Assembly (NCBI RefSeq): GCF_000247695.1
Contig: NW_004624730.1
Coordinates: forward strand, 32,099,119-32,163,118
Direction of reading: 5' to 3'
Origin: Heterocephalus glaber
Lineage: Eukaryota; Chordata; Mammalia; Rodentia; Bathyergidae
Length of the DNA: 64,000 nt
Made by a program: the position numbers and the translations under genes. Shown here in pieces: positions 11,735 through 22,500 of this stretch. How positions within the stretch are numbered: the stretch's first letter is position 1; each line of letters opens with the position of its first letter. Under the pieces are notes generated by a model that saw nothing but the letters and a program-made list of their open reading frames with translations, did not search any database and had not been told where the DNA came from.

Positions 11735-11885
11735 GGACAAATTAATTAACCTCTCTGAGCTCAGGTGCTGTCAGTAAAGAGCAGTGGTGGTACTGACTGA
11801 GGAGGTTGTCATGAAGATTTGATGCCTATAAGACATTGCGATAGTGGCAGGCACTGAGCCAATATTAAATAAATATTTATTTTAT
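11735..11885 (+). mobile_element. MIR-type SINE
   Basis: Contains 'aaggacaaattaattaacctctctgagctcag', 'gttgtcatgaagatttgatgcc', 'gtggcaggcactgagcc' and 'attaaataaatatttatt'. These are the core and 3' half of MIR on the + strand. Strongly diverged, as expected for an element of this age. Confidence 0.7.
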
Positions 11886-12344
11886 TTATTACTATAGCAG
11901 AGTGTATTCTCATTAACTATATACAAGATGCTATTGGACTCTAAATCTATTATCCACTTTTATTTCATATGATTCCACTTACTTAATCCAATTTAACCTT
12001 GAAGTATTCCTTACCAGGTATACTTTCAAAAATTGATTATTTCTTCATAAAACTAAATCATATTGATTATAAAAAATAAACATTATAGATATGATATATG
12101 AAAGCCCTAGAGAAAGCTGTCATTAGCAGGTGAAATCACTTAGATGTAGTTTGAGTTTCTCCATGGGGAGGTCATTAGAAGTACTGCCCTTGGAATGTAC
12201 TGGTTTTTGCCTAGTTTTCCACTCAAAATATATATTTTACTTCTCTTACAAATTAGCAATATCTGCTTTGTTTGACCTAGGCCAAAGACTATGCCAAACA
12301 CTCTGCATTTAGTAAATAGTCAGGAAACATGCTTTGAATGAATA
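11886..12344. other. Unassigned non-coding DNA
   Basis: No repeat or gene recognised. Confidence 0.4.
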
Positions 12345-12640
12345 AATATACATTTGGGAGCAACTTTTAATGGCGGAATAACATTTCATTACATGTATGT
12401 ACTACACTGTATTCATAAATCTCTTATTATTGGAACTCATACAGCTTTCAGATTCTATCATTATGCATATAAACATCCTTCTTTGAACTTATGTGCATAT
12501 TTTGCTAAAAACTTAACTAGGACTAAGTTTGAGATAATGAATTTCTGTGTTCAACAATATGGACTTTTTATGAGAATATGTATTCCAGTTACTCTACAAA
12601 AAATGTTTCATGGCCTAATAGTGTTTTTTCTTATTCTATC
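12345..12640 (-). mobile_element. Degenerate L1M-like fragment
   Basis: The order 'ataacatttcattacatgtatgtactaca', then 'attattgg', 'catataaacatcc' and 'tgtgcatattttgct' resembles the antisense 3' end of old L1 elements. The match is weak and based on memory of the consensus. Confidence 0.4.
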
Positions 12641-14164
12641 CCTTATTTCATAGTAACTAAAAATAGTTTTCTATTTGTCTAGCGACCTATTTGTATAGTA
12701 AATAAATGTCACTTCCAGGAAATGTTAATCTGTTTCAAGAGACTCTATCCATTTATCTACGTTTCCATTATATATATTTTAGAAATGTCAGTCTTTCCTG
12801 ATACTTACTTAGTGCATCTTTAGTTCCTTTTAATACATGAAAATATTTAACAAATTACTTTTTATTTCCTACTCTATAAGAAATGATTTGTGGTTCTTAT
12901 TTTTTGTAGCATTTAATAAGAAATTCACAATTCATTGTTCAATGCTGTAATGATCTCTTTATCTATAGAAATAGCTTTGAACTATTCTACATATCAAAGT
13001 ACTTATATTAATAGCTATATACCACAGAAGTTTATTCATAATTATAAATTTTGTGCTTGTTTTCAGATGTGGATCTCATTTGAAAAACTAAAGTCATACA
13101 CATTGATTTATAAGAACACTAAAAAATGAGATCCTTTTTAATAGGTTTTTATTTCATAAGGCATTTTCAACTTGAGTTTCTAGGGTAACTATTATATTAT
13201 TAAAACACTCTTAGATTTTGCAACCTCAACACAGTAACTTAACAGGGATCTGTACTTTTAACATAAATGTGATTTCTAGTTTATATTTTGAAAAAAATTT
13301 TGTGGCATTTCTTGTGGTTTCTTTAAGTGCAGCTGAGATGATGGACGTGTAAACTAGCTGAAAATCACAGCTTCAGACCTTTCTATTTGTTGATGTATGT
13401 GGAAAGTGCAAAGTAAACTACAAATGCTGTTGAAATTCAAATGCAGAGCATTTCTGGCTCCCTTTTTATAAGATTGGACCTCTGAGCTATTATAGACAGA
13501 TTTTGTTAATGTATTTTTGAAAATCCAAATTAATCTTAGCAAACTAGAGGGCAGTATAGTAGTTGCTGTATGGAAAAGGTATAGTTGCATCTGTCCCTGT
13601 TCTTGGTCTGAGTTTACCAAGTTTTATATTCTTAATATTTTAAATTAAAAATACAAAATTAAATATCTTCCTGCATAAATCAACAAAATATATTTTAAAG
13701 CAGCTTTAAAATGAATAAATAAAATTATCCTCAAAGGAAATTCTTAATTTTGTTCTATTATAACACTGGATATTTTTCTTTGTTTTGTTTTCACCTTGAT
13801 CTTTTTATTATTCTTATTATTATTCAACTTCTGTATTCATTTGACTTGGCAACAAAAGTCAAATTACCCTCAGTCATATTTTTCAATGAAGGAAAACATT
13901 GAATATAGTAATAGACTAAATTTGTATAATTTTACAAACAGTTATGATTGGGCATGTACTCAAGAAAAACTGAGCTCTGATTATGTTCCGGAGGTAGGGG
14001 CAGTTCAGAAATGAAATAAATTTCTTTCCACTAAGGAATTGAGAGTGAGGGGGAAAAGATAATTATGATAACATGTAACAACTAATTTCCTGCATGTATG
14101 CCTAAATTGTGAGAGCAGTACAGGTAAGGAAAGAGTGTCTATTCAGCATCAGATCTCAGGTAAT
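12641..14164. other. Unassigned non-coding DNA
   Basis: AT-rich sequence with no clear repeat, exon or RNA gene. Confidence 0.4.
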
Positions 14165-15200
14165 TGACCTAGGCCATGAAAGATGAATAGGAATCATTCA
14201 GGAAAGAGGGAAGACTAGGAGATAGAGGAAAAGGCATGTGCAAAGGCACAGAGTAATGAGGAGTAGAGGCAGAAACAATATTGAAGATATGTGGAGTAAT
14301 AGAGCTGCATAGCAGATAAGATACTTTTTCTGAAAGAACATGTATGATGTTGCATTTTCTTCCCCCGAGGTTCCAGGGTAGCCATAAAAATATTAAGAAA
14401 TTAAGCAGTGGAATGATGTGATGTAATTTCTCCATTTGTACTCTGGCATAGATATCAAGGATCAGTGAAGAGGAAAGAAGAACACCATGTAGCAATTCAG
14501 TCAAAGTTTACAATGACTGAACTCATACAAACAGAATTTTAAGAGGGAGTTTAAGAGGCCTTAAGGAAGTAATAAAGTTAGGACTAGTGGATAATTGGTT
14601 GAAGGAGACCAGGGTGAGGAAGGAGACCAGGGTGAGGAAGGAGAGAAAGATGACTCCCAGGTATCTCATTTGGGCAACCGGATAAGCGGGATGAGCTCTA
14701 TTCTTATGCAGGGAACAGAGAAAGAGAGCAGATTAATAGGAATGGTGTCAAGTTTGGATTGAATATGCTGACCTTGTGATATCAGCCATATTTTCAGTGG
14801 AGATGTAAGGAGCATGAATTTGGTAGTCAAAAGAAAATTTGAGTAGGACAGATTCTGGATACAAGGACATAGGTGTCATTGTAAATAAGAAGATTTGGAG
14901 ATAGGAATGATATTTTGGTTGTGGTTGAAACTTTAAGTGGGCATGAAATGGCCAAGGGAGAGAGAGTAGAATAAGACAAGGAGTTCTGAGAAGAATGCCA
15001 GTATCTGGCAGTTGGGCAAAGGAAAAGAAACCTGAAAATTAAGTTGTAAATAATTCCCTAAAGAGATAGGAAAAATATTGTAAGAAAATGATTTCATCCA
15101 CTTAAAAAACAATAACTGAAATTTATTCATTGAGTTGTATAATTTGAAGGTATGACCAACTGGATGACAGGAAGAAATTGTGGATTAGTCGGGGTTGGAC
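14165..15200 (-). mobile_element. Long L2 LINE fragment
   Basis: The + strand reads as antisense L2: 'aggcatgtgcaaaggcacagag', 'agcagtggaatgatgtgatg', 'gatgactcccaggtatctcatttgggcaacc', 'atggtgtcaagtttggatt', 'cagtggagatgtaaggagc' and 'gccaagggagagagagtagaataag' appear in the order expected for an L2 read backwards. About 1 kb survives, long for this family. The 111-residue minus-strand open frame at 14169-14504 lies in it and is at best a decayed L2 remnant. Confidence 0.75.
14601..14636. repeat. 18-bp tandem duplication
   Basis: gaaggagaccagggtgag occurs twice in direct tandem at 14601-14618 and 14619-14636. It is followed by a partial third start (gaaggagag). It lies within the L2 relic. 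Confidence 0.95.
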
Positions 15201-16534
15201 ACTGGGCAGACTGAATTATAGAGGTGATGTCGAGAAAATGACAAGTCAGAGAAAATGACATCTATTTCACATGTCTGTGCCATTTTGAAAGCTAAAGATC
15301 ATAATTTGTAATGTTACCAAACTGCAGGTTTAAAAGCTTTTCAAAAAGTAATCTTCATTATCGAAGCTTAGAAGTAAAGATATGTGGTTGACTGGAGTAG
15401 AAACTTTGCCATGTATGCCTCAAAAAAGGTGTCCGCAAGGAAGTGGACGACATTGACAGACTCAATAAAAGAAAACAGAAAACAATAACCTAATTTTGGA
15501 ATAAATGACCCTTCCTTCCAGTTAGACTAGAACAGTATGAAATCATATTACTCCAGTCCCACACCTATGCCTCAGGTAGAAAAGCTGTCTTTTTCTAATT
15601 CCATATGTAGCCATTGGTAAATGCATACAATCTCAGAAAGCAATGAGAAGGCCCTCTCAGTGTGTCAAGGACACCCACCCACGCAGCTGACAGCATAAAG
15701 AACCCATGGTGTGCTTGCTGAATGATTGAAATATGTTCTTTCTCTTTATTCTCTATGTTTTGTATTTTATCCAGAGAAGCAGAACTACTCAAAATGCAAG
15801 TTAGGGTCTTTGTGTCTTACTTACTATTAAACAGGAAATCCCATGTGTTAAAACATAAATGTCAAGGCAAACATGTCAAACATATGCAGTGTGTCTGAAG
15901 AGGAGCCACCATCTATAAATTATAATACTCTGGGGTGTCTGTCAAAACATCACTCTCAGATTTAGCAGCAGACATAACTTTGAATTCTTAGTATTTAATT
16001 ATGAGAAGAATAAAAGCTCCATGCAACATCCCAATAACCAAATTCTGCATTCTGATTGATTAAAGTAACCCACAGAAAAATAGGTAAGTAGCCAATAGAT
16101 AGTTTAAGGTTTTCTGAGGAACAGAAGGATCAAGACAAAAATAAATATGCCAAAACAGCAATAGTGGTTGTTCCCATAAATCTTAAATAGCTCAAGAGAT
16201 GAAAAATTTTACAGAGTGGCCTAAATTAGCAAAGAATTACAGGGCCATAAAATACATAAAATTTAGACTTAAAATATAAAGGTTGTGGACTGCCATAGTT
16301 ATATGTACGATTTGCATTTGGCATCTGCAGCCATTTGAAAAGTAGCTAGAAATGAAGAAGGCCCTAAAAGAAAATTTTTCGAAGACCCTAACAGAAAACT
16401 CAAGACTCAATACCATGAAGCTCATCTACTGATTCTAGTTAAATGTGTGTCTCTTACTTGTATGTAATTGTGCAATTGTTTCCCAGGCTGCCAAAATATT
16501 AGCAGTAAATAGGAAGTAAAAATATCTCTTGAAG
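15201..16534. other. Unassigned non-coding DNA
   Basis: No recognisable repeat or exon. Some of the left part may be further, unrecognisable L2. Confidence 0.4.
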
Positions 16535-16661
16535 AGGCATTACATTTAATTTAATTTAATTATTTATTTATTTTTGGTACCAGGGATCCAACTCAGAACC
16601 TTGTGCTTGGAAGCAGGTGCAGTGCCACTGAGCTAAATCCTTGGCCCAAGGCATTACATTT
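16535..16661 (-). mobile_element. ID-like SINE with 13-bp target-site duplication
   Basis: The element at about 16548-16648 begins with a T/A-rich tail, continues ggtaccagggatccaactc and ends 'ctgagctaaatccttggccc'. Perfect copies of aggcattacattt flank it at 16535-16547 and 16649-16661. Sense strand is minus. Confidence 0.93.
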
Positions 16662-17429
16662 TACTAGAAAAATAGAGATCAAAGCATGGAATGGAGGCAA
16701 TCCTGTGGAATAATTTTTACAGATATATTCAGTAAGAATTTTTGAGATTTAAAGGATATTAAGTGATATCTGAAGCATAGTATTTTATGAGATGTAGGTT
16801 CGACCTATGGTTTGATCACTTACTGGCAATGTTGTTTTATGGAAAATAAGACTGATGTCCCCTAATTTCTCTTTTATATATGATAATTTCTTTACATTTA
16901 ATGTTTAATGGAAATGTGCCTTAAAATTTAATACTTATTGTGTCAATTTAATATTAATGTTTAATAATGGTACATCTTGCAATTGATGGGATTTTATAAT
17001 GTAACTGTTATCATTGCCTAGGCACAAGGTTAGTTCCTGCTGTCAAGACTGGAAAAATACAGCTTATTAATGATTCAGTCAACCAACCACATAAGGATCA
17101 TTTAAGAAAGAAATATGCATCTTGGTTGTTTTCTGAAACCTTTCATTGGTATCTTCCTGTAAACTCATAAAAGACTTAGCATCAAAATTTGAAAAATGAG
17201 TGCCACTAGTTGGAAAAAATTTCTTGAGACAGAAGGGGAGTATATTTTACAGAATGCTACATCATTCATGGTTTTTGTGGCACAGATGCGTTGGGTAGAA
17301 AAATAGGTTCATCTACTGCCTTGGGCTGAAAAGTAAAAACTGAAAAAATACGTTGGTCTACTAACCTCATTAAAAAAAGTACTCACAGGAATTATATACA
17401 TATCATATATTATATATATAATATATGAT
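16662..17429. other. Unassigned non-coding DNA with TA-rich tract
   Basis: No gene or known repeat. From 17393 it runs into a TA-rich, largely self-complementary tract. Confidence 0.4.
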
Positions 17430-17466
17430 ATATATGAAGTATATATTGACATTCAAGCATATATTG
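17430..17466 (+). repeat. Left arm of a widely spaced inverted repeat
   Basis: Bases 17443-17465 are the exact reverse complement of 18112-18134 (23 bp). The similarity continues outward for about a dozen bases with few differences. The core 'attgacattcaagcat' is not simple TA repeat, so the pairing is unlikely to be chance. About 646 bases separate the arms. Confidence 0.85.
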
Positions 17467-17842
17467 TGTATATATATGCTTAAGTAAGTCTGAAAGAATT
17501 GTCAATAATAAATAATAAATCATGTTGGTTTAATTGGCAGTTCTTTAGTGCTATATGAAACGGTAGGGCTTTGCAATTAGTGGAATTTTATATTTAGTGA
17601 AATCCAATATTTGAGAGTGTGGAGTAGATTACAAAGGGCATGATTTGCAAGATTGGAAAACAATGAAAATATATTTTGCATCTCTTTGTGAAAAGAGATG
17701 GTTGAAAGCTGGTTGAGGAAAAAGACATAAAAATAGGATCTAAATTTAGGTCCTTCTGTACTGAAGTGCCTACAGATCACAATTCCAGACTACCTTATCC
17801 TTTTTTTGCATTGTCATGTGCCTTGTTATGTTGCCCACATAG

Positions 17843-17925
17843 GCCTAGGGAGTGCAGCTCAGTGGTATATCATGTACTTAGCATGTGCGTGGCCATTTAA
17901 TTCAATCCCCAGCATCTCCTTACCT
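17843..17925 (+). mobile_element. ID-like SINE, diverged
   Basis: Reads 'cctagggagtgcagctcagtggtatatca', 'cttagcatgtgcgtggcc' and 'ttcaatccccagcatc', the sense of an ID-like SINE with box A near 'gcagctcagtgg' and box B near 'attcaatccc'. More diverged than the other copies, and no target-site duplication is visible. It lies between the arms of the inverted repeat. Confidence 0.75.
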
Positions 17926-18110
17926 TCTCAAAAATTGCTGCTGGTTGACATTAAAAAGGAAATAAATTGTCAGCATCAGTAGGCACATCAGCACACTTAA
18001 TCCACTTAATCATGAAAACAAGGAAAGCAGGCTATTTTCTATTTATTTTCAGGAATTATTTATTAAAGAGAATGTCTGAATTAAATCAGTGTTGGTCTTT
18101 TAAGCATTAA

Positions 18111-18147
18111 TAATATATGCTTGAATGTCAATATTTACTTACTATAT
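18111..18147 (-). repeat. Right arm of the widely spaced inverted repeat
   Basis: Partner of 17430-17466. The exact complementary core is 18112-18134. Outside it, the reverse complement of 'atttactt' resembles 'aagtatat' beside the left arm. Confidence 0.85.
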
Positions 18148-18215
18148 AAATGCAATTTGGCTCAGCCTAAGAATATTAAAAAGTCAGTTAAATTTTATTT
18201 AAAGTCAATAACATC

Positions 18216-18713
18216 CATACTGTAACATTTTTTTTTGCTTAAAATCTTTTATTGGTACATTTTAGGTATACAATACATTTACATTTATTATTGGGTGCTT
18301 GTACCTGTATATGATGTATCTTGGTTCTTATTTTTTTCCCCATTACCTGTGCACCCTTCACCCCCTCCACCCTTTCCTATTTACAAAGACTTTGTTTCCA
18401 TTTTTTTCTTTTCTCACAATTTTTCCTTTCCTTTCTTTCCTTTCCCTTTCCCCTCCCACTTCCCCTACACCTTTGGACCTTTTCTTCCTATTTCAAATTA
18501 TCAGTTATTCATTTTAATCCTTATTTACACTTTCAGTTTCTCATACTAGAGAAACTATTCGGTATTTACACATGTGTGTCCTATTTATTTCATTTAAGAG
18601 GATGGCCTCAATATGCACCCATTTAGCTATAAATGTCTCTAGTTTCTCATTCTTTATGGCTGAGTAGTACTTCATTTTATAAAAAAATCACATCTTCTCA
18701 TACTGTAACATTT
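18216..18713 (-). mobile_element. Young 5'-truncated LINE-1 3' end with 15-bp target-site duplication
   Basis: The insert at 18231-18698 starts with a T run and 'ttattggtacattttaggta' and carries a long C/T tract at 18320-18480. It then passes into 'ctcattctttatggctgagtagtacttcat', the antisense of the end of L1 ORF2 and 3' UTR. Perfect catactgtaacattt copies flank it at 18216-18230 and 18699-18713. The minus strand is L1 sense, so the C/T tract is the G-rich polypurine tract of its 3' UTR. The overlapping proline- and phenylalanine-rich open frames here come from that tract and are not genes. Confidence 0.92.
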
Positions 18714-18869
18714 AATAAATCATAACAGTATATATATACACCTTGGAAGTACTAGCTACAAAAATCTTTAATTTCTAGTATAATATCATTGTGTAAGTCT
18801 AGGCTACATTTTTAATTATCAAAGTATATAAGTATATAGTATTTTCAGTCAACTTTTAAAACATAATAA

Positions 18870-19172
18870 TCTTAGCTATTGTACCATGTCAGCATGCATG
18901 GAACCATCTCCTTTTAGAATGGCTGCTTTGTGTCTTATTGCATGAATATGCCACAATTTATCTAATTAATACTTTGTTAATGGACATAAAGGTGTCCAAC
19001 TTCTTGTTCTCATAAACAGTGACACAATGAACAATTTCTAGAGCTTTATTTTTGCACACACTTATCTATTTTTCCTTGGGGTAAGTTCTGCATATGAAAT
19101 TGATTTATCAAAAGATATATATGCTCATTTTGGATTTTGTCCAGATAGGACACGAAAAGTTTTGTTTGGTTC
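18870..19172 (-). mobile_element. Old L1M 3' region
   Basis: The + strand text 'cttattgcatgaatatgccacaatttatctaattaatac', 'ttaatggacataaaggtgtccaacttcttg' and 'acaatgaacaatttctag' corresponds to antisense L1M 3' sequence. It is broken at about 19173 by the SINE pair. Confidence 0.65.
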
Positions 19173-19256
19173 GAAACGTATTGTAGGGCTGGGATGTAGC
19201 TCAGTGGCCCCATGCTTGCCTGCCAAGCACAAGGTGCTGAGTTTGGTTCCTGGTAC

Positions 19257-19295
<39 letters not shown>

Positions 19296-19447
19296 AAAAG
19301 AAAAGAAAAGAAAAGAAAAAGAAATATACTGAAGGCTGGGGATGTAGCTCAGTGGTGCCACACCTGCCTGGCAAGCCCAAGGTCCTGAGTTCAGTCCCTG
19401 GTACCAAAAAACAAAAAACCTTGAACTATTAAAGAAATACATTGTAG
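19173..19447 (+). mobile_element. Tandem pair of ID-like SINEs sharing one outer duplication
   Basis: The first copy (19187-19256) reads 'ggctgggatgtagctcagtggc' to 'ttggttcctggtac' and ends in a GAAA-repeat tail. The second (about 19336-19407) reads ggctggggatgtagctcagt to 'gttcagtccctggtacc' plus an A tail. The outer flanks 19173-19186 and 19434-19447 match at 12 of 14 positions (gaaacgtattgtag and gaaatacattgtag). This suggests the second copy landed in the tail of the first, or that a dimer was retroposed. Pol III box A (tagctcagtgg) and box B (gttcagtccc) are visible. Confidence 0.85.
19257..19325. repeat. (GAAA)n / (GAAAA)n microsatellite
   Basis: About ten GAAA units followed by GAAAA units, grown from the tail of the first SINE. 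It accounts for the serine- and phenylalanine-rich minus-strand open frames across 19125-19526. Confidence 0.95.
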
Positions 19448-20245
19448 AAGTAGAAATGATTTCACAGACTGGGTTAAAAGTTATAAATTTCAATAGGCTT
19501 AGTATTGAAGTTTTGGATTTAAGCATGGAGTTGAAATTGTCCTCCTTGATTACACAAGTAGGAGACAGTTAGATGTTTCTTACTGTTGTGCTGTTGGCAT
19601 TTGGGGTAGGATTAGTCTGTGCCCTTCAGGAATTTATCATCTGGTGCCTGACTAGTAAGTGTTCTGCAGTCATTGTAACAAAGAAAAACACTTTCCTACA
19701 TTTCTAAACGTCTCCTAGGACACAGGAGCCCAATGACATGAGAATGTTATTCCAGGACTAGACAGGTAGGGCAAAGAACTTATAAATTTAAATAAATGAG
19801 AATCTGTCTCACTCTTGCTATGCTTGCGGAGTTGAGCTATACCAGACAACACATCCTGGCATTCTCAATGCTCAACTACAAAATTTTAGGAATGCAGTTT
19901 ACTAGTCACAGGAATAGGAATCCCCCAAATTTAAAAATATTGTAGGACTGTTTTAACATCTTTAGAATATACATTGTTTTATAGGAAATGAACTTGTTTT
20001 CTTTATTTGTAAAAGAATTTGTTAACTTTGATACATTACTACAGCAATTATGCAGGGTGTTTTAAAAATTGTTCTTTTAAATATTCAGAAAAACCTATGA
20101 TTATTCCCAGTATTATTATACTTTTCTTCTGTGACCCTGCACAAAATGAATAGTGCTTTTGGCCAGTTTAACCGTGAATATGACTCAGATCCTCCTTCTG
20201 CTATATGAAAGTTCTTAGTCCACATCCTCATCAAATAAGAACAGA
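19448..20245. other. Unassigned non-coding DNA
   Basis: No recognisable repeat, RNA gene or exon. Confidence 0.4.
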
Positions 20246-20395
20246 ATAGTGGGCAAAAGTACGTCTCTGAAATCAGGCAGTCTTCATTTAGATATTGTTC
20301 AATCTTTGTAAGTGACTTTCAATATCTGAAGTTGCAAGGAGAATTTTAGAATGGCGTCAAAGGATTGCTGTCAGGAATGAGATCCATGCTTGACA
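20246..20395 (+). mobile_element. MIR-type SINE, weak
   Basis: 'agtgggcaaaagtacgtctctgaaatcaggcag' followed by 'gtaagtgactttcaatatctgaag' follows the MIR order (exposed tRNA-like part, then core). Diverged. Confidence 0.5.
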
Positions 20396-21700
20396 TTTGA
20401 GGCTTGTTCTTTGTCATTACTCTTGTTACTTGGGGTGGCTTTGTAGTATGTCAGCTGGAAGGAACACTTTCCAGAATGCCTTTGCTTGTGTAACATGCGT
20501 TAGGGCTGACATGTGCATGTTTACTGGAAGGGGAAAGTGAAGCAGTGGCCCTGTTTGGGTCAGACACTATTGCAGCTCACGTGTGTTTCTGGGCTCTGCC
20601 TGCTCCCTTGTTGGAGCAGGGCAGCAGCCTGGCTGGCAGCATCTCTAACTCCCAGACTGAGTGTACATTTGGCTGCGAAGAAATGGAAATTTGTGCTTGT
20701 CTTGGTCAACTCATCATTGAAGTTCGAAATTTGGAATCAATGAGAGACTGAAGGTTCTGGTTCTCTGGAGAGGCTCCGGAGTTTCTGCTTGTGCTCAGGG
20801 TTCTAGTTGTTTCTTTTTACATCCGTCTTCCCTCTGACTCCCAGCCCTGCTAACTACAGATCCAGTGACAAATCATTTAGGCTATTCAACAGCTTGTACA
20901 ATCACATCAAGTCCAATTCTTGTAAGAAATTCCTCATAACCTTCCTCAGGTTCTGCTTCTCTCCTCAAACCCAATACCTCGTTTGTGTGATTTTGTAATT
21001 GTGATGACTAAACATTTCAAACTCAAGACTTCTTTTACTTGAATTTGCATTTTGTTATGAGAAACTCTGAATATCTTTTGATTGTTCACTGTCCACTGAC
21101 ATATTATCAATAATTTGCCTATTTGCATGTGCCCAATTTCCTATTAGATTGTTCCTTTTGTATTGCTTTGTGTGTTATACATGAAGGATATCAGAATTTT
21201 GTAGTATACATCAGATGTATTATTTTTGTTTTAACTTTACATGTGATTTTGCCATACAGCTTTAAAAAATTTTGTAATTAAATCTTCCTAATTGTCTTAT
21301 GTAAATTCTAGCCTTAATATTGTGCCTTCTCCAACCAAAGAGTAGAGAAATACTTACGTTTTTAATGTAAAGAAAATTTATCACCCAGTATTTGAAATGT
21401 AATTTATGACTAGGCACTGTTATTATTTGGATAAAAAGTTTAAATATTTTGATTAATATATGTATTATTAGACAAACTTCTCTCGTGGATATACATATTT
21501 CTCTAAATGATAAAGAAAAACCACGTGTTTGTTAGCTTTACAGAAATAGAATAGCAAGTTTAGTACTCAGCAATAACACTGAAAAACAGATTTATTCTTT
21601 GTCTTTTACGTAGTCAGGTTTGAAAGGATATTAAAAATCACCTAATCTAACTTCTCAATCAAAAAGGAAATTTATATCCAAGCTCCATAGCCAAGCCACC
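20396..21700. other. Unassigned DNA with a GC-richer patch at 20500-20830
   Basis: The patch contains two overlapping + strand open frames of 76 and 68 codons with no recognised domain and no convincing splice sites. Phrases such as 'ggttctggttctctggagag' hint at an old repeat, but I cannot assign it. Confidence 0.35.
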
Positions 21701-22150
21701 TATAATAAAAGACAGATTAACAACAGAAAATGATAGATATTTACTTAATATAAATTTTATGTGACACAGAAGCATTCAGAAATGAAGACTCACAGACAAA
21801 AGGAAATGTGTTTATTTTTATGGTTGAATGTGATGGAGATGTAGATAGCCCTGGAGAAGTGTAATCAGACAAAGTGGGTTTGATTTGGTGGTAATTGACG
21901 GGGATTGATTTAGCAAGGCCCATTTGTTCTGATTCTTTTTTATTACCCTGAATCTTCAGAGTTAAGAACATTTATTTCTTCTGATTATAAGGAGGCATTC
22001 TCCTGCAGGAGGAATATAGAACCTACATCAGAGAAAGGCCAGAGAATTGTTTTATAGCTACATTAGGGGCGAAAGGTAAAGGTGGAAGGCCAGAGAGCTA
22101 TTTCTGCTTCTGTGGCTATCTCAAATTCCAAGGAGCCATACTTTGAAGTA
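21700..22150. mobile_element. Possible ancient LTR remnant
   Basis: 'gatatttacttaatataaattttatgtgacacagaagcattcagaaatgaagactc' resembles the antisense of an old retroviral LTR. The class is uncertain and there is no internal gene sequence. Confidence 0.35.
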
Positions 22151-22349
22151 GTGTGTTTTGAATCCATCATTTGATACCTCATTTTAAACTTTATTTGTAA
22201 GAAATTCTGAAATTTTCGTTGTAGTTTTACCCTCTGAAGCCCTACAAGAGATGCCTAATATTGTCTTTCCTAATATTTTCTGTATATCTGTTAAATACTT
22301 GAAGACAGTTTTTTGTGGTCTTAATTTATACCTTTTCTAGTTCTTTATT

Positions 22350-22500
22350 CATATCCATTTGTTAACTTAGTCAACAGATATTTATCAAGTACCTATTATA
22401 TACCAGTGTTCTAGGTGTTGAGTATATTACAGTGAAAAATATAAACCTTACTTTCACAGAGCTTACATTCAAATAAGAGTTCCTCATATTACATAACTTT
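22350..22500 (-). mobile_element. L2 LINE 3' end
   Basis: 'caacagatatttatcaagtacctattatataccagtgttctaggtgttgag' and 'cacagagcttacattc' are antisense L2 3' end sequence. Confidence 0.7.

Noticed and set aside
14169..14504. 111-codon minus-strand open frame
   Set aside because: It lies in a decayed L2 on the L2 sense strand, with no intact domain.
18235..18626. Three overlapping + strand open frames rich in F, P, S and L
   Set aside because: They come from the C/T-rich tract of an antisense L1 3' UTR bounded by target-site duplications. The same frames reappear at 42717-42938 and 53494-53832.
19125..19526. 133-codon minus-strand open frame
   Set aside because: It runs through two SINEs and a GAAA microsatellite; its composition and repeats explain it fully.
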